Of a stretch of DNA of 64,000 nt, positions 33,900-44,947 are shown one piece after another (within the stretch, counting starts at the first letter, position 1; each line of letters starts with the position of its first letter). Below the pieces are notes generated by a model that was not told the DNA's origin, searched no databases, and saw nothing but the letters and a program-made list of their open reading frames with translations. The stretch lies in assembly GCA_014058105.1 (NCBI GenBank), contig JACGCM010002784.1:1798001-1862000 (forward strand). Reading direction: 5' to 3'. The position numbers and the translations under genes were made by a program. This stretch comes from Kingdonia uniflora. Taxonomy: Eukaryota > Streptophyta > Magnoliopsida > Ranunculales > Circaeasteraceae.

Positions 33900-35292
33900 A
33901 TAATTCCGGTCCAAAAAGATTACTCAGGTCTTTATCCATGATTTTACGATATTCCCTTGCTTGTTCCAAATCCATTTTGGCTTGTCATTGTTGATTTGCT
34001 TCTGCTTTTCTTCATTTATTTTTTCCTCTTTCGCTTGTCTTTTCTTTAACCATAGTTCATCCAATACTGTTTGGATACCGCTACCAGATACAATAATACC
34101 ATCCAAGGCATTTTGTTAAAAGGTTTTTTCTAAATAGTTTTTAGCCGATGGGCCTGCTTCCACCCTCATACAACGAACCATCTAATTCAGATTTTTGGCC
34201 CTTAGATTGAGGTGTAGGTGGGTCGTCGATGTCCTCCGATAGATTGTTTGATCCAATCGAGTTCCCTGGAGAAGAATTATGCGATGTTCTCCTGGCTACA
34301 TTTTTTGGTGCATTCTCCGTATGGTTCAACCCATCATCCTTTAGGTTGACCCATTGTGGTTCTCGCGGAAAAATAATATGCGTTTTTATGATATTTGAAG
34401 TCATTGTCGCCATTCATACCTTGATAGATCATGTGTGCATCTTTTTCTACAATTCACAAAATTACCAAATGCAAATAAATAACGTGTATATCAAAGATAA
34501 ATAAACGAAATTGAGTTGTTTGAAATTAGAACGTACTCGATCTTCATCGACTTTTTCGCTGTCGTGCCAAAATTGTACTTGTACAACTATCCCCTTGTAC
34601 GCCACACATTGTGTATTAAGGAGATACTACTGAGCTTTGGTCGACCTACATGATCGTCGTATGGGGCACTCGAGGTCTCTGTTAAAGGCAATGGTGACCA
34701 TTTGATAGAAAGTGAAACCCTTTGTGCGGCCCATGATCTGGACAGAAGCTGTTACACATGCCCTTGCAAAACACGTGAAGTCTGTATCCATCCAATACAA
34801 TCCAACATTATCTGTCTCATCCAAAAACTCAGGATCTTCTGGTACTTGCATGCTTTATCTTTGTTTTGTAGGTATTCTTTTCTTTTTTCCTTTTCCTTTT
34901 TCTTTCTCGGGTACCACCGCTTCAACAGGTATTAACGCATTTGCGCCACTTTGATTATGCCGAGTAGATTCACCATGGAATAGGTAGTTCTAAAAGTAAT
35001 TTAGAGGTTGAAAACCTTGAGGTTGAGTGACCAGATTGGGTTAATAGTACATGCTAAATGCCTGAGGTCGCGGTTGAGAGAGTGCAAATAGATTTTGATA
35101 CTATCCTCCGAAGGTATCCCATTGCGACATGGCAAATGGAGGTAGGGTTTGTGATTGGAATTGAGATTGGTTGTGGCAGAGGTATGGAGTGAATTGTGAT
35201 AATGGGTGTTGAGAGAATGGTGTTGAAGGTGAGTTATGGGAGGATGTGGTCGACGATGTAGAGTTATTACTGCTGGTGTCGGAGTTTGCCAT
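33900..35292 (-). pseudogene. SANT-like second ORF of Harbinger element F (pseudogene)
   Basis: On the minus strand, ATG 35292 starts a Ser/Thr/Asn/Gln-rich N terminus of about 60 residues (MANSDTSSNNSTSS). After broken frames, GLYWMDTDFTCFARACVTAS and TFYQMVTIAFNRD (about 34800-34690) match the SANT/Myb-like domain of PIF/Harbinger ORF1 proteins. A later exon-like part (34413-34141) holds Asp/Pro/Ser-rich sequence. The end (34106-33896) is a charged helix (KKRQAKEEKINEEKQKQ) closing at MDKDLSNLFGPEL-like sequence. It converges with the transposase. The DNA-binding partner is needed for transposition in known Harbinger elements. Stops occur, for example, near 35098 and 34626. Confidence 0.75.
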
Positions 35293-35592
35293 TTGGGGAC
35301 TGCGTAGAGGTTCTCCTCTATGCTCTACAATTAGGTTTGGGAGAGAAGAGGTAGCCAGGGAGAGCTCAGCCAAGCAAAAAGGATAAGTGGTGCTTTGAAT
35401 ACCGCGCAGTATTCTTTTTACCGCCCAAAAAATCCGGGCAGCAAAAAAAGCTCCGCCAAACTCAATTTTTTTGAGTTTGAAGAGCTCAAACTCAATTTGC
35501 CTCTGACATGTCCACGCCATATAACTCACACTCATTTTGACATTACTGAGAGGTCAAAACTTTGGGTTTGGGTTTGGGTTTGGGTTTGAGTT

Positions 35593-35635
35593 GACAAACC
35601 CAACCCAAACCCAAACCCTGCTAGAGATGCTCTTA
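35593..35635. repeat. Right TIR and TSD of element F
   Basis: CTAGAGATGCTC followed by TTA (35633-35635). Just inside is an inverted pair of GGGTTTGGGTTTGGG and CCCAAACCCAAACCC words around TTGAGTTGACAAACCC, a strong subterminal hairpin shared with the left end of element G. Confidence 0.75.
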
Positions 35636-35939
35636 GGCCTTAGCCGAAACCCAAGGATGCAGGCTCTAATCGATGCAGTACGTAGCCCAAACTCCTTATG
35701 AGTGAGTCCCACACAGATAACAGCTGGATTTTGGTTTGTTTTTTCTACCCAATACACTTTTAGGGAACAGTGAGTTGCTCAACCATAAGAGCATCTCTAA
35801 CAGGGTTTGGGTTTGGGTTTGTTAACTCAAACCCAAACCCAAACTTTTAGCCCCCCAACAATGAAAAAATGGGTGTAGGTTTGATGACTTGGCACTGTCA
35901 GAGCCAAACTGAGTTTGAGGAGCTCAAACTAACCATTTA

Positions 35940-37110
35940 TACTCTCTCAACCGTAACCTCATGCGTTTAGCCCGTATTATCAACCCTATCCGCTCATTCA
36001 ACCTCCAAATTACTTTCAAAATTACCTATTCTATGGTGAATCTACTTAGTATAATAAAAGTGGCACAAATGCGTCAATCCCTGTTGAAGCGGCGGCTCCC
36101 AAGAAAGAAAAAGGAAAAGGAAGAAGGAAAAGAATACCCGTAAAACATTGACAAAGCGTGCAAGTGCCAGAAGATGCTAAGTTTTTGGACTAGACGGATG
36201 ATGTTGGACTGTATTGGACGGATGCAGACTTCACGTGTCTCGCAAGGGCGTGGATAACTACTTATGTCCAAACTGTAGGCTGCACAAAGGGTTTTACTTT
36301 CTATCAAAAGGTCAGCATTACCTTTAATAGAGACCCCGAGTACCCCACACGACGCACATATGGGTCAACCAATGCTCAGTAGTATCCCCTTAATGTATAA
36401 TGTGTGGCGTACAAGAGGATAGTTGCTCAAGTACAATTTTGGCATGATAGCGACAATACCAATAAAGATCGGGTACGTTTTAATTTCCTTTAACTCAATT
36501 TTATTTAGTTTTCTTGAATATACACGTTATTTATATGTATTTGGTAATTTTGCGAATTGTCGGAAAACGATGCACACATGATATATTAAGGTCTAAATGG
36601 CATAAATGACTTCAAACACCGTGAAGCGTATAAGATTTTGGCGCGATAACCGCGATGGTTCAACCTAAAGGATGATGGGTTGAACCTTACGGGGAATGTA
36701 CCAAGAAATGTAACTAGGAGAACATCACACAATTTTATTTCTGGGGAACTCGGTTGGATGAAACAATCTATTGGAGGACCCCGATGACCCACCTACACCT
36801 TAATCCGCGGGCCAAAATACTGAATTAGATGGTTCATTGTATGAGGGTAAAAGTAGACCCATCGGCCAAAAACTATTTAGAAAAAACTTTGCAATACAAA
36901 ATGCCATGGATGGTGTTTTTGCATCTGGTAACGGTATCCAAACAATGCTGGATGAATTACGGTTGGAGAAGAGACAAGCGAAAGAAGAAAAGGAAAGAAG
37001 AAGAACATAAGAAAATCAATAATAACAAGCCAAGATAGATTTGGAACAAACAAGAGAAGATCGTAAAATTATGGATAAAGACCCGAGTAATCTTTCTGGA
37101 CCGCAATTGT
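35940..37110 (+). pseudogene. SANT-like second ORF of Harbinger element G (pseudogene)
   Basis: Plus-strand counterpart of the ORF at 33900-35292. A basic stretch (RLPRKKKEKEEGKEYP near 36090) is followed by broken frames with MLSFWTRRMMLDCIGRMQTS and a decayed SANT region. Then come ELDGSLYEGKSRPIGQKL-like residues near 36830 and the charged tail KKRKEEEHKKINNNKPR near 36970, with ATMDKDPSNLSGP-like codons at the end. Stops and shifts are many. It is similar enough to F to align over more than 1 kb in inverted orientation. Confidence 0.65.
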
Positions 37111-37115
37111 AATAT

Positions 37116-37685
37116 TGTACGAATAGAGAAACCCTAGTTAGCAGAAAAGTACGAAGAACACCAAAATTGTTTGGGAAAAATCCTTTTAAGGGATTCAATT
37201 GCTTAAACGTAGTTAATTATAATGAAATTATTCTAAACCATAAGCTTCTTCCTCAGAACTTTTATTGAACTAACATAAGATAAAAAAATAACCTAAGTCC
37301 CATTTATATACTAATAAACTAAAAAAATACCAGTAGAACGGATCTCGAGGCAAACCTACGTCTTAAAATAGCGACCTATGCCAAGCCCGTTCGAACGACG
37401 TTACACTAATTAGTCTTAAACCCTAGAAACATGACAACTCATTCGAATGGCATATAAGCTCGTTCGAACAAAATTTGTCTATGGGCCAAAATTCCTGGGG
37501 ATTGAACATTTGTCGTTCGAACAGAAATAGGGAGTCGTTCGAACGACTTGGGTTCCTGGGCTAAATCCCAGAGAGTTGGAAAAGGGTCATTCGAATGACT
37601 CTAAACCTCATTCGAACGACTTTACGATAATTTTATTCTTTACATACGAGTTCACCTCAAAACATCCCTAGATCATCCTGGATCA
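37116..37685 (-). repeat. 3' LTR of element C
   Basis: In element orientation it starts TGATCCAGGATGATC and ends TTCGTACA. It carries seven copies of a TTCGAA-centred palindrome (best form GTCGTTCGAACGAC) at about 37386-37620 and a TATA-like word (atataaatggg in element orientation, near 37300). Confidence 0.75.
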
Positions 37686-37924
37686 TGGCTCTCCCCTTTA
37701 GGCCTACTCATGCTAGAACTATAGATGTGGGAATACGGCGCTGCCCATTTTCCTGCTGTACCACTTCGACTTACTAGGTAGCTGACCTTTCTTCCTAACT
37801 TAAAACGGTTCAATACCACCCCATCTTGTAGTATGAACTTTCCTCTCTATAATACCATCTTTCTGCAATAGTTCTTCTCTTTCCATCCATAACTCATCAA
37901 CTGACGGTAGGCGAGTGTCGATTG

Positions 37925-38480
37925 TAGAGCCTTAATCTAATAGAGACGGCTCAAACAGCTTCAAATGCTCGGCATTAATCACCGAATACATCCGTAGAGA
38001 AGGTAGCAAATCTAATTCATACTCACATGTTTTGCCTTGCAGTAATTTTTGGCAAAACCCTCTACGCCCCTTGGGATCATCATATCTTGTAACATAGCCT
38101 GACGTAACGAAAGGCTGTATCTGCATAGAAACTAACATAGCGGAAGTAGTTGGTAATGGGGGTCGAGATAACCTATCAACCATTTTGTTCTCCACTCCCT
38201 TCTTATACTGTATAATCATGGGGAATTGCTGGAGATACGACATCCCCTTTATCTGGCGAGCTTGGACTGTATAGCTAAAAATTGGAACGGTTTGTGATCA
38301 GTATGTACTACAACCTCCTCTTGCAACTTCCCCATGTCGGTTCTTTGCTTATAAGACGTTGTTATTGCAGATAACATTCTAGCCGACGTACTCCCGTGAA
38401 CCGGTCGAACCAATAATACAATCTTGCCGCTCGCATTAACTAACTGCTTTACCTGAGTCGCCGTTACTAAATTATTTGTG
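37925..38480 (-). pseudogene. RNase H and integrase-end fragments of element C
   Basis: In element order, EEVVVHTDHKPFQFLAIQSK (about 38330-38270) and MSYLQQFPMIIQYKKG match the end of gypsy RNase H (VHTDHK.L..L). A jump then leads to LDLLPSLRMYSVINAEHLKL, which matches the integrase C terminus, also seen at 51715-51978. Everything between (integrase zinc finger and core) is deleted. Between protease and RNase H the RT is also gone. Confidence 0.7.
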
Positions 38481-40060
38481 GTGACATGCTCCTTACAAGC
38501 ATTGATATGGAACTCCTTTCCTTCCTTTACAAGACGATACTTGCGAGCTCTACGGTAATGAATCGCATCTCGGTCCTAAAGATATGGGCTACCCAAGATG
38601 ACCTGACACACATCCAAAGGAACCACCTCACACGTCACCTCGTTAATAAACCTTTTAGTGATCGCAAACTTGAATGTGCACTACTTCGTGATTATCAAAT
38701 CCGCATCTTTCTAAAGCTAACCATACGGCTTAGGATGAGATGTAGTCGTCAAACCCATCTTCTTTACCAATACCTCATAAATCAAATTTGTCTGACTACC
38801 CGGATCCACAATGGCCTCGACTAAACTCTGCTTCACCTGAATACTGACATGAAAAAGTTCTTCCCGACTCTCCTCCTTGGTTGCCAAAGTGTGCTGAAAT
38901 GTAAGTATAAGCTTAGGATTCAGTTTATCTAAACTCAGGAGGTTAACAACCTCTGCGGCTAGTGTATATCTCTCTTTCTTGCTCTTCTCCTCCTTCAACC
39001 GAAGCTCTGGGCAAAGTTTTCAACATCTATCTGAAATATGTCCACTCGCCTTATAATAATTGCAAAAATTCTCCTTGGATGAAGAACCCTCTCCTTTGGA
39101 CTCTCCCTTATGCTCATTTTTCCAACTAGACTTGTACCCCGACTTGTTTATGTCATCTTCTTTGTTACTTTTTAAGTACTTGCCTTCAATGGAAATTGCC
39201 TTCACGGTAGCGTCCTCGATATTGACCATAGGAAAGTGCTTCAACTTTCTTTTAATGGACTCTGACAAACCCCCCGTGTACTTCATGAACACCTCATACT
39301 TGTCCACATCAATGTCCAAAACCAAAGCTTGGTTATGAAATGCCGTAGTGTACTCCTATACGGATTGCTCAAACTTTTGGCGTAAATTGTACCATATATA
39401 CCATCTATCTTGCTCATACCTAATCGGATAAAACTACTTTCGCACTAATACCTTAAATTCTTTATAACTCAAACTTCCTATATCGTGGTGTTTCCGATAA
39501 GATTTTCACCACGTGAGTGCATAACTTACGAATTTCAACGTAACAAAGCATATTTACTGAACATTTGAGTATTCGTAAATGGAAAAATAAGTTTCTAACC
39601 TATCTAACCAGTTATCCAATATTTCGGCATCGATTGAATCGTTGAATACCGGAATTTCAATCTTTAAATTGATACAAAGATTAAGCATAAGATTCGATGA
39701 CTTACCAGTACCCGACCGCTCCTTGACGGATTCGGCATCACTAGAATCACTATCCATCTCCGCATTATCTTCGTCACCATCCCCCTCCATCCCCCTCCAT
39801 AACCCTTTTCTTCTTCGAGCAGCCTCGCCATTTCACCAAAGCGGAAGCCTTTGCGAGGTTCATGAGATGCAATTATTCAACCAACTCCCCTAATGTAGAA
39901 GTTAGGTCGGAAACTGTCATTTCCAAAGTCGTGAGTCTATCGTTAGAATCGTCAATCTCCAAATTGTCCTTCTTCGAATTAGGTTTTCGATGAATCTTCA
40001 ACGGACTCACTAGCTTCTCCTTTGTTTGCTTGAGACGGTTACGTGTAGAGACTATAAACT
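38481..40060 (-). pseudogene. gag and protease of element C
   Basis: From about 40050 downward: a charged coiled segment (SNDRLTTLEMTVSDLTSTL), then IEIPVFNDSIDAEILDNWLD near 39650, the start of the gag core. At 39325-39020 a stretch ends in the nucleocapsid knuckle CNYYKASGHISDRC, whose second Cys is Tyr. After one stop, 38998-38717 carries the protease with IVDPGSQTNLIYEVLVKKMG. That is the D-P-G form of the active site which, as far as I recall, some plant gypsy families use. Frames are broken elsewhere. Confidence 0.75.
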
Positions 40061-40109
40061 ACAATAAGCCTTCCAAGAATCATAACTGAAAAAATGGTAC
40101 CACTTAATT

Positions 40110-40702
40110 CACAATATGAATAGAGAAACCCTAGCTAGCAGAAAAGTATGAAGAATATCAAAATTAGTTTAGAAAAATCCTTTTAAGAGGTTCAATTGCT
40201 TAAACACAGTTAATTATTATGGAATTACTCTAAGCCCTAAGCTTCTTCCTCATAACTCTTATTGAACTGACATAAGATAAAAAAATAACCTAAGTCCCCT
40301 TTATATTCTAGGGAACTAAAAAATACCAGTAGAACGGATCTCAAGGCAAACCCACATCTCAGAATAACAGCCTACGCCAAGCTCGTTCGAACAGCATCCA
40401 AACCCGTTCGAACGATGTTACGTTAATTGGTCTTAAACCCTAGAAAAATGACAACTCATTCGAACGATGTACAAGCTCGTTTAAACGAAATTTGTCTATG
40501 GGCCAAAATTCTAGGGGATTGAACATTGGTCATTCAAACGGAAATAGGGAGTTGTTCGAATGACTTGGGTTCCTGGGCAAAATCCCAGGGAGTTGGAAAA
40601 GGGTCGTTCGAACGACTTTAAACCTCGTTCGAATGATTTTACGATAATTTCATTCTTCACATACGAGTTTACCTCAAAACATCCCTAGATCCTCCTGGAT
40701 CA
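40110..40702 (-). repeat. 5' LTR of element C
   Basis: Highly similar to 37116-37685 and ends at TGATCCAGGAGGATCTAGGG (read from 40702). It has the same TTCGAA palindrome cluster (40385-40640), with many CG to TG/CA changes, as expected from methylated-C deamination. Confidence 0.8.
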
Positions 40703-40746
40703 AGAGCCCATGCCCAAACTCGAACTATCTGTTGGTGATGCTATAA

Positions 40747-41559
40747 GAGAGAGAGATTATAGAAGTGCCTCCATATGTATCTTATATATATATAGCTTTT
40801 ATCCTTACTCTTCTAGCCAACAAATATGTTGGCTATCTAGCTAGCCAGGTTCTTGTAGTTTAAAAACGTAAGTAGCATCTTGATATCTTTCCTATCCTTG
40901 GCAATTAGTTTCTTACGATGGTCGCCAATAGCCAAAGGTTTTGGTCTCATATTTACAGTTATCATTGCATTCTATTTTAAACATATAATTTTTCTTCTTT
41001 TTTTTGTTTATAACGATAGATTTACCTTCAGTCTTGCATCACACTCCCCATTGCTTTCCTTCAAACCCCATAGAATTGATTCTTTAGAGTTTGTTTTCAT
41101 TTTGTCCATTATGTTGTGATACGTTGTAATCATGACTTTTGCTTCTTCTTATATCTCAATGCAATAAAATGCTCGTATAACAATGTTATTTGTAGTAGTC
41201 AATTTGAAACCATTGTCATCTATACAATTTTTTTTGAAAGGCCAACTAGGGGACATAGTACCCCATGAAATAAAATAAGCAAAGAACTATACAAGGTGGG
41301 AATAATTCTCAACCAAACTTAACTACTCTGTACAAGAAAGGAAGAGAGAGCCTGGTCACCAACTGAAAAAAGAGAATGCAAAGAGAACAAGAGAGAAAAA
41401 TTGTACAACAAGGAGATTAATGAACTCTAAAACACCAACTTGAAACATCCATATTTGGTATTTGTTTCATTTTGTGTCTAGAATTGGTGTCAGCACTATC
41501 TCGTGGCTATTCATCATTAAAGAGTGCACGTGAAACGATGATAGTTGGACTAATACTGA
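40747..41559. other. Spacer with a possible antisense LINE 3' end
   Basis: An 80-codon hydrophobic frame at 40880-41119 has no recognised motif. At 41228-41460 the reverse complement contains CCCCTAGTTGGCCTTTC followed by an A-run, similar to the tail of plant LINEs. No coding part is attached. Confidence 0.35.
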
Positions 41560-42300
41560 ATATGTACGTTGGTTTTGTACCTTGTCGCCCAAATACTCTG
41601 GCCCGTAAAAGAATTAATTTTTGAGGAGAAAAATGTTTTTTTGATGAAAAAAAGGTTTCTATTAGAATAAACTTTTTTTCTGTTTGAATAGACCTGGCAG
41701 AACCATCCCTATTCGAATAGACTTTTGTTATGTTCGAATAGGCTTGGTCCTATTCAAATAGACTCTTGTTATATTTGAACAAAACAGCCAAAACCCACTC
41801 TATTTAAATAAACTCTTACTCTGTTCGAGCAGAGCACGGGAAAATTAAATTTTCTTATAAAAACCTATTTTTCTATTTTGAACTTTACCCTTTTCAAAAC
41901 CAATTTTAGGGCTTGAGATTTTTTGAGAGAAGAGGAAATTCAAAAAGAGATTCAACAAGAATAAGCCCCCAAGTTGAATCGATCTTGAATTACATAAACC
42001 TAATTCCAAATCTTAGATTTTAAGAGTTTGAGGGATTCAAGCTTTGAAGCTTTCGTGTGTGAGCTGAAGAGAGGCGTTACATGAACGAAGGGCGTTGCAA
42101 AAACGGAAAATTGATTGCAAGAATTGTGATTGATGATAGGTACCCACGAGATGTATTTATCAAGTCTGTAAGTGTTTTAGATTCTTATAATTTATTTTCA
42201 TAATAGATTTTAATTGTCGAGGATTCGACAACGACCTATGAGTTTTTCTCCTAAGAAAGGTTTCCTGCAGGATTAATATTGTGTGTTCTTGTGCGTTAAT
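41560..42300 (+). repeat. LTR-like segment with TTCGAAT repeats
   Basis: Repeated TATTCGAATAGAC-type words (about 41680-41830) precede a TATA-like box (cttataaaaacc near 41853) and a pyrimidine-rich leader, then gaggattcgacaacg and a poly(A)-like region. The structure resembles an LTR of a family different from C, D and E. The ends were not fixed. Confidence 0.35.
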
Positions 42301-42402
42301 TACCATTGCATACTGATTATTACTTGTTAATACTAGATTATAGAATTTATTTGAACTAGGCTAGGGTTTTGTTATTGGAAATTGATTCAAAAAATTATCG
42401 AC

Positions 42403-43334
42403 CTAGTCAATTTGATCTAATTGTTCATAATCGATAAATCTCAAGTACCTTAGAAATTTCATAATTCTCCATTCTGTGTATAGGTGCCTATAATGGCAGA
42501 ACAGGGTACAAAAACCATAACCATAACCAGTAGGATCAAAATTGACCAACAAAGTGTTATCGGGGAGAAAGGCATCCGTACTAATATACTGCAGATGATT
42601 CAAGTCATAGTAGTGAGGCATCAACAACAACAACTTCATCCAAGGGGTCTCATAAATGTTCATCAAGAGAACACTTAACCAGCCATAACACATGTTCATA
42701 AATAGCCACAAGTACATTAGCAGTAGCTTTATCCAAGGAGTCTCACAAACGATCATCAAAGGCACACTCAACAAGCTCCAAAACATGGTCATAAACAACC
42801 ACAAACACATCAGCAAGCATAGTTAACTTAAAGTCTTGTGTAAATGGTACCTTCAATATCTTCTTTCATAATTTGGTTAAGCTCACATGGGAAATCTTCA
42901 GACATGATCCCAAGGAACTCACTATCAGGGTTAATTATAGCAACAAGATCAGCAACTCTCTTTGACTCTCTATACACATACTTAATATCAAAGAAATTGA
43001 ACTGAGAGATCAAAATCCTAATTCTCCCCATAATTTAGTTAGCAATTCAGGGGTGAGAACTTAGAACCTTGAAGTAGCCTACAACAGTTTTAGAGCCACA
43101 ATATTTAATTACTTTTTTCTTCCTTTTTTTAATTGTAAGCACAATCCCAGCCACCACAGCAGTTAACTCAAAAAGAGGGATAGAAACAATAGTTGCAGAT
43201 CCAGCAACAACACCTAAAGGCCCCCCTAAGTAGTCTCTAATGATTGCTCCAATGCTCCCAATACTAACCCCATTATTTGTCCTAAAAGAACCATCAATAT
43301 TAATAAATAATGATGTAAATACCTTGTGAGGCAC
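42403..43334 (-). pseudogene. Plant RNase H-like (RVT_3) protein, isolated (pseudogene)
   Basis: The minus-strand frame 43334-43047 reads FINIDGSFRTNN, GSIGAIIRDYLGGPLG and FELTAVVAGIVL, which is the RNase H fold with catalytic Asp and Glu. After a shift, 43031-42828 reads LISQFNFFDIKYVYRESKRV, matching the F..Y..RE.N..AD.LA box. The tail 42816-42403 contains a 92 bp duplicated unit. No RT lies nearby on this strand. Such domains are found at the end of LINE ORF2 and as stand-alone plant genes. Here the frame is broken at least once. Confidence 0.65.
42628..42812. repeat. Tandem duplication, about 92 bp unit
   Basis: CTTCATCCAAGGGGTCTCAT (42635) and CTTTATCCAAGGAGTCTCAC (42727) start two similar copies. 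Both continue with CATCAA, GAACACTTAAC/GCACACTCAAC and CATGTTCATAAATAGCCACA-like words. Confidence 0.75.
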
Positions 43335-43595
43335 GCTCCCATTTATAGTACTTAGGGATTCTCATGATAAACTAAGCATTTAGATTCCATCTACCAATAA
43401 ATTACCAATTATGGGGGTTATTAAGTAACTCAATATCATAATAGGAGGATTTAATTTTAATTTTCTTAATAATAAATGCAAATATACTATCACGTCGAGT
43501 CTGCAAATTTTAAAAAATTATGTGGTTTTTCTCAATACAAATATGGTAAATAAAGTTATTAAAGACTAGTTTTTAAAAAGTATCCACATGGTGAG

Positions 43596-44287
43596 TGTAG
43601 TAGCCTACTCGTAGCCTTCTAGTACTAGCCGAATACTCAAAGGCTACATCGAGGCCTACCTAGAGACTCGAAACCTAACTAGACAGCAACTAAATCTAAG
43701 AAGTTTTTCGACATCAATCGAATGTTTGAAGACATTATAGTCAAAGTTGAAGACAGACGGCCAACATCAGAATTCAACATTAGTAACAAATAGACTTCGA
43801 CCATGGTAATACATGGTCGAAGGCAGACACGTTTGATAGCCAGCTCACCTGATAGAATAGTGAAACGAGCCGCCTGACAGCTATAGTGTCAGAACCGACT
43901 CCAAGTACAAAACAATTATCCCCAAAGGATATGCATGTAATCTGACCTCCCATGGTGACTCAACCCTTTTCTATATTCTATAAATAGGAGGGAGGAGGTA
44001 CTATGAAGGGGTTAGAAAATCTCTCCCAAAATCCCTACAAGATTACCTTCGAATACCCTGTAACTCATTTTCCTCTTCGACCTATCTACTAACTTGATAT
44101 ATATAACATCAATCATTTTAAATCCTCGCTAGAGGTCATGGAGTAACCCATTCTAAAATTCCATGCATGTGTGTTATTTTTGTAGCATAGTTTATTATTA
44201 TTTTACATACTAGTTTAAGCCCCAGGTCGAAGATAACCCCGTGGTGTAAGAGCTAGTTTCCCCTTCTTACGAAACTTGGCTCTTACA
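43596..44287 (+). repeat. Solo LTR of the element B family
   Basis: 692 bp from TGTAGTAGCCTACTCGTAGC to GAAACTTGGCTCTTACA, flanked by GTGAG (43591-43595) and GTCAG (44288-44292), a 4-of-5 target duplication. Both ends match the LTR of element B (51981-52524). It has a TATA box (CTATAAATAGGAGG near 43976). No internal region follows, so it arose by LTR-LTR recombination. Confidence 0.8.
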
Positions 44288-44484
44288 GTCAGACCCTGCA
44301 AAATTTTGAGTAGCCCACTCAATTTCATTACTCCAATTTCCCACTTTTCTATTATAACCCTGAAATATCAAAAGTTTGGTCTAAATATAAGAAGAAAAAA
44401 TCAGCTATAAAAAAATGTTCTTCATTTTCTTGTTCACTTCCACACAACACATACTTTACCCCGTGGATGTCATATATACAACTT

Positions 44485-44947
44485 CTGATCTAGGAGGATC
44501 TATGAGTTATTTGAAGATTTGTCAAAGTCGTTCGAACGAAGTTGAGTGCCGTTCGAACGAGTTGTCATATTCTCTGGAATTTTGGCCCATAGCCATATTT
44601 CGTTCGAACGAGTTGGGATTTCGTTCGAACGACCAGACAACTTTTATAGGGTTTAAACCAATTAGTCATAAAGTCGTTCGAACGACTCTGGCGGTGGTTT
44701 TAATTCTCAGTGTTATTTTGCCTCGAGATGCGGTCTTTTTTGTAATTTCGATTGCCCTCTATATAAATGGGACTTAGGTTATCTTTTTTTCTTATGTTAG
44801 AACTAAAAGAGTTCTGGGAGAAGCCTAAGGATTTGGAGTAATTCATTGTAATCTACTTCATTTTTATATAAACAATTGAAGCTTTATTTTTCCTAATTTT
44901 GGTATTCTTCGTTCTTTCTACTAACTAAAGCTTCTCAATTGTATTGT
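44485..44947 (+). repeat. LTR of the element C family, plus strand
   Basis: Starts TGATCTAGGAGGATCTATGA, like the LTR of C. It has five well-preserved GTTCGAACGA palindromes (44527-44680), a TATA box (CTATATAAATGGG near 44758), and ends near CTCAATTGTA followed by TTGTGGATAAAC at the PBS position. No coding region of this family follows it. Confidence 0.7.

Larger units (their letters stand above)
19539..35635. mobile_element. PIF/Harbinger element F, split by retrotransposon A
   Basis: The left TIR GGGCATCTCCAACCA starts at 19542 after TTA (19539-19541). The right TIR, read inward, is GAGCATCTCTAGCAG, ending at 35632 before TTA (35633-35635). A 3 bp TTA duplication is the hallmark of PIF/Harbinger insertion. 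The transposase (plus) lies in the left half and the SANT-like ORF (minus) in the right half, so they converge. The interior is interrupted at 21521/33891 by element A, whose GATAG duplications show where the two halves join. Without A, F is about 3.7 kb, a normal size for an autonomous plant Harbinger. Both genes carry stops. Confidence 0.8.
37116..40702 (-). mobile_element. Ty3/gypsy element C, minus strand, internally deleted
   Basis: Two LTRs of about 570 and 590 bp (37116-37685 and 40110-40702) flank gag, protease and small pieces of pol, all read on the minus strand. RT and most of the integrase are absent. The LTR begins TGATCCAGGAGG in the element's orientation. TAAAGGGGAGAGCCA precedes the 3' LTR as a polypurine tract. 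A GTGGTACCA word follows the 5' LTR and may be a decayed tRNA-Met-type PBS. It lies inside Harbinger element G. No target duplication could be recognised. Related LTRs occur at 44485 and 51030. Confidence 0.8.
35786..40746 (+). mobile_element. PIF/Harbinger element G, non-autonomous, split by element C
   Basis: The left end TAA|GAGCATCTCTAACAGGG starts at 35786. The right end ...CTGTTGGTGATGCTA|TAA closes at 40746, giving matching TAA duplications. The left portion (35789 to about 37110) has a SANT-like ORF closely related to that of F. The right portion is only 40703-40743. Gypsy element C lies between them. There is no transposase. Without C the element is about 1.4 kb. It faces F head to head across 150 bp. 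Confidence 0.7.

Noticed and set aside
35554..35757. TTTGGG repeats as an interstitial telomere
   Set aside because: The plant telomere unit is TTTAGGG. Here the unit is TTTGGG and it is part of inverted subterminal repeats of Harbinger ends.
37116..40702. Target duplication for element C
   Set aside because: The flanks AATAT and AGAGC do not match, and the left border is uncertain by several bases.
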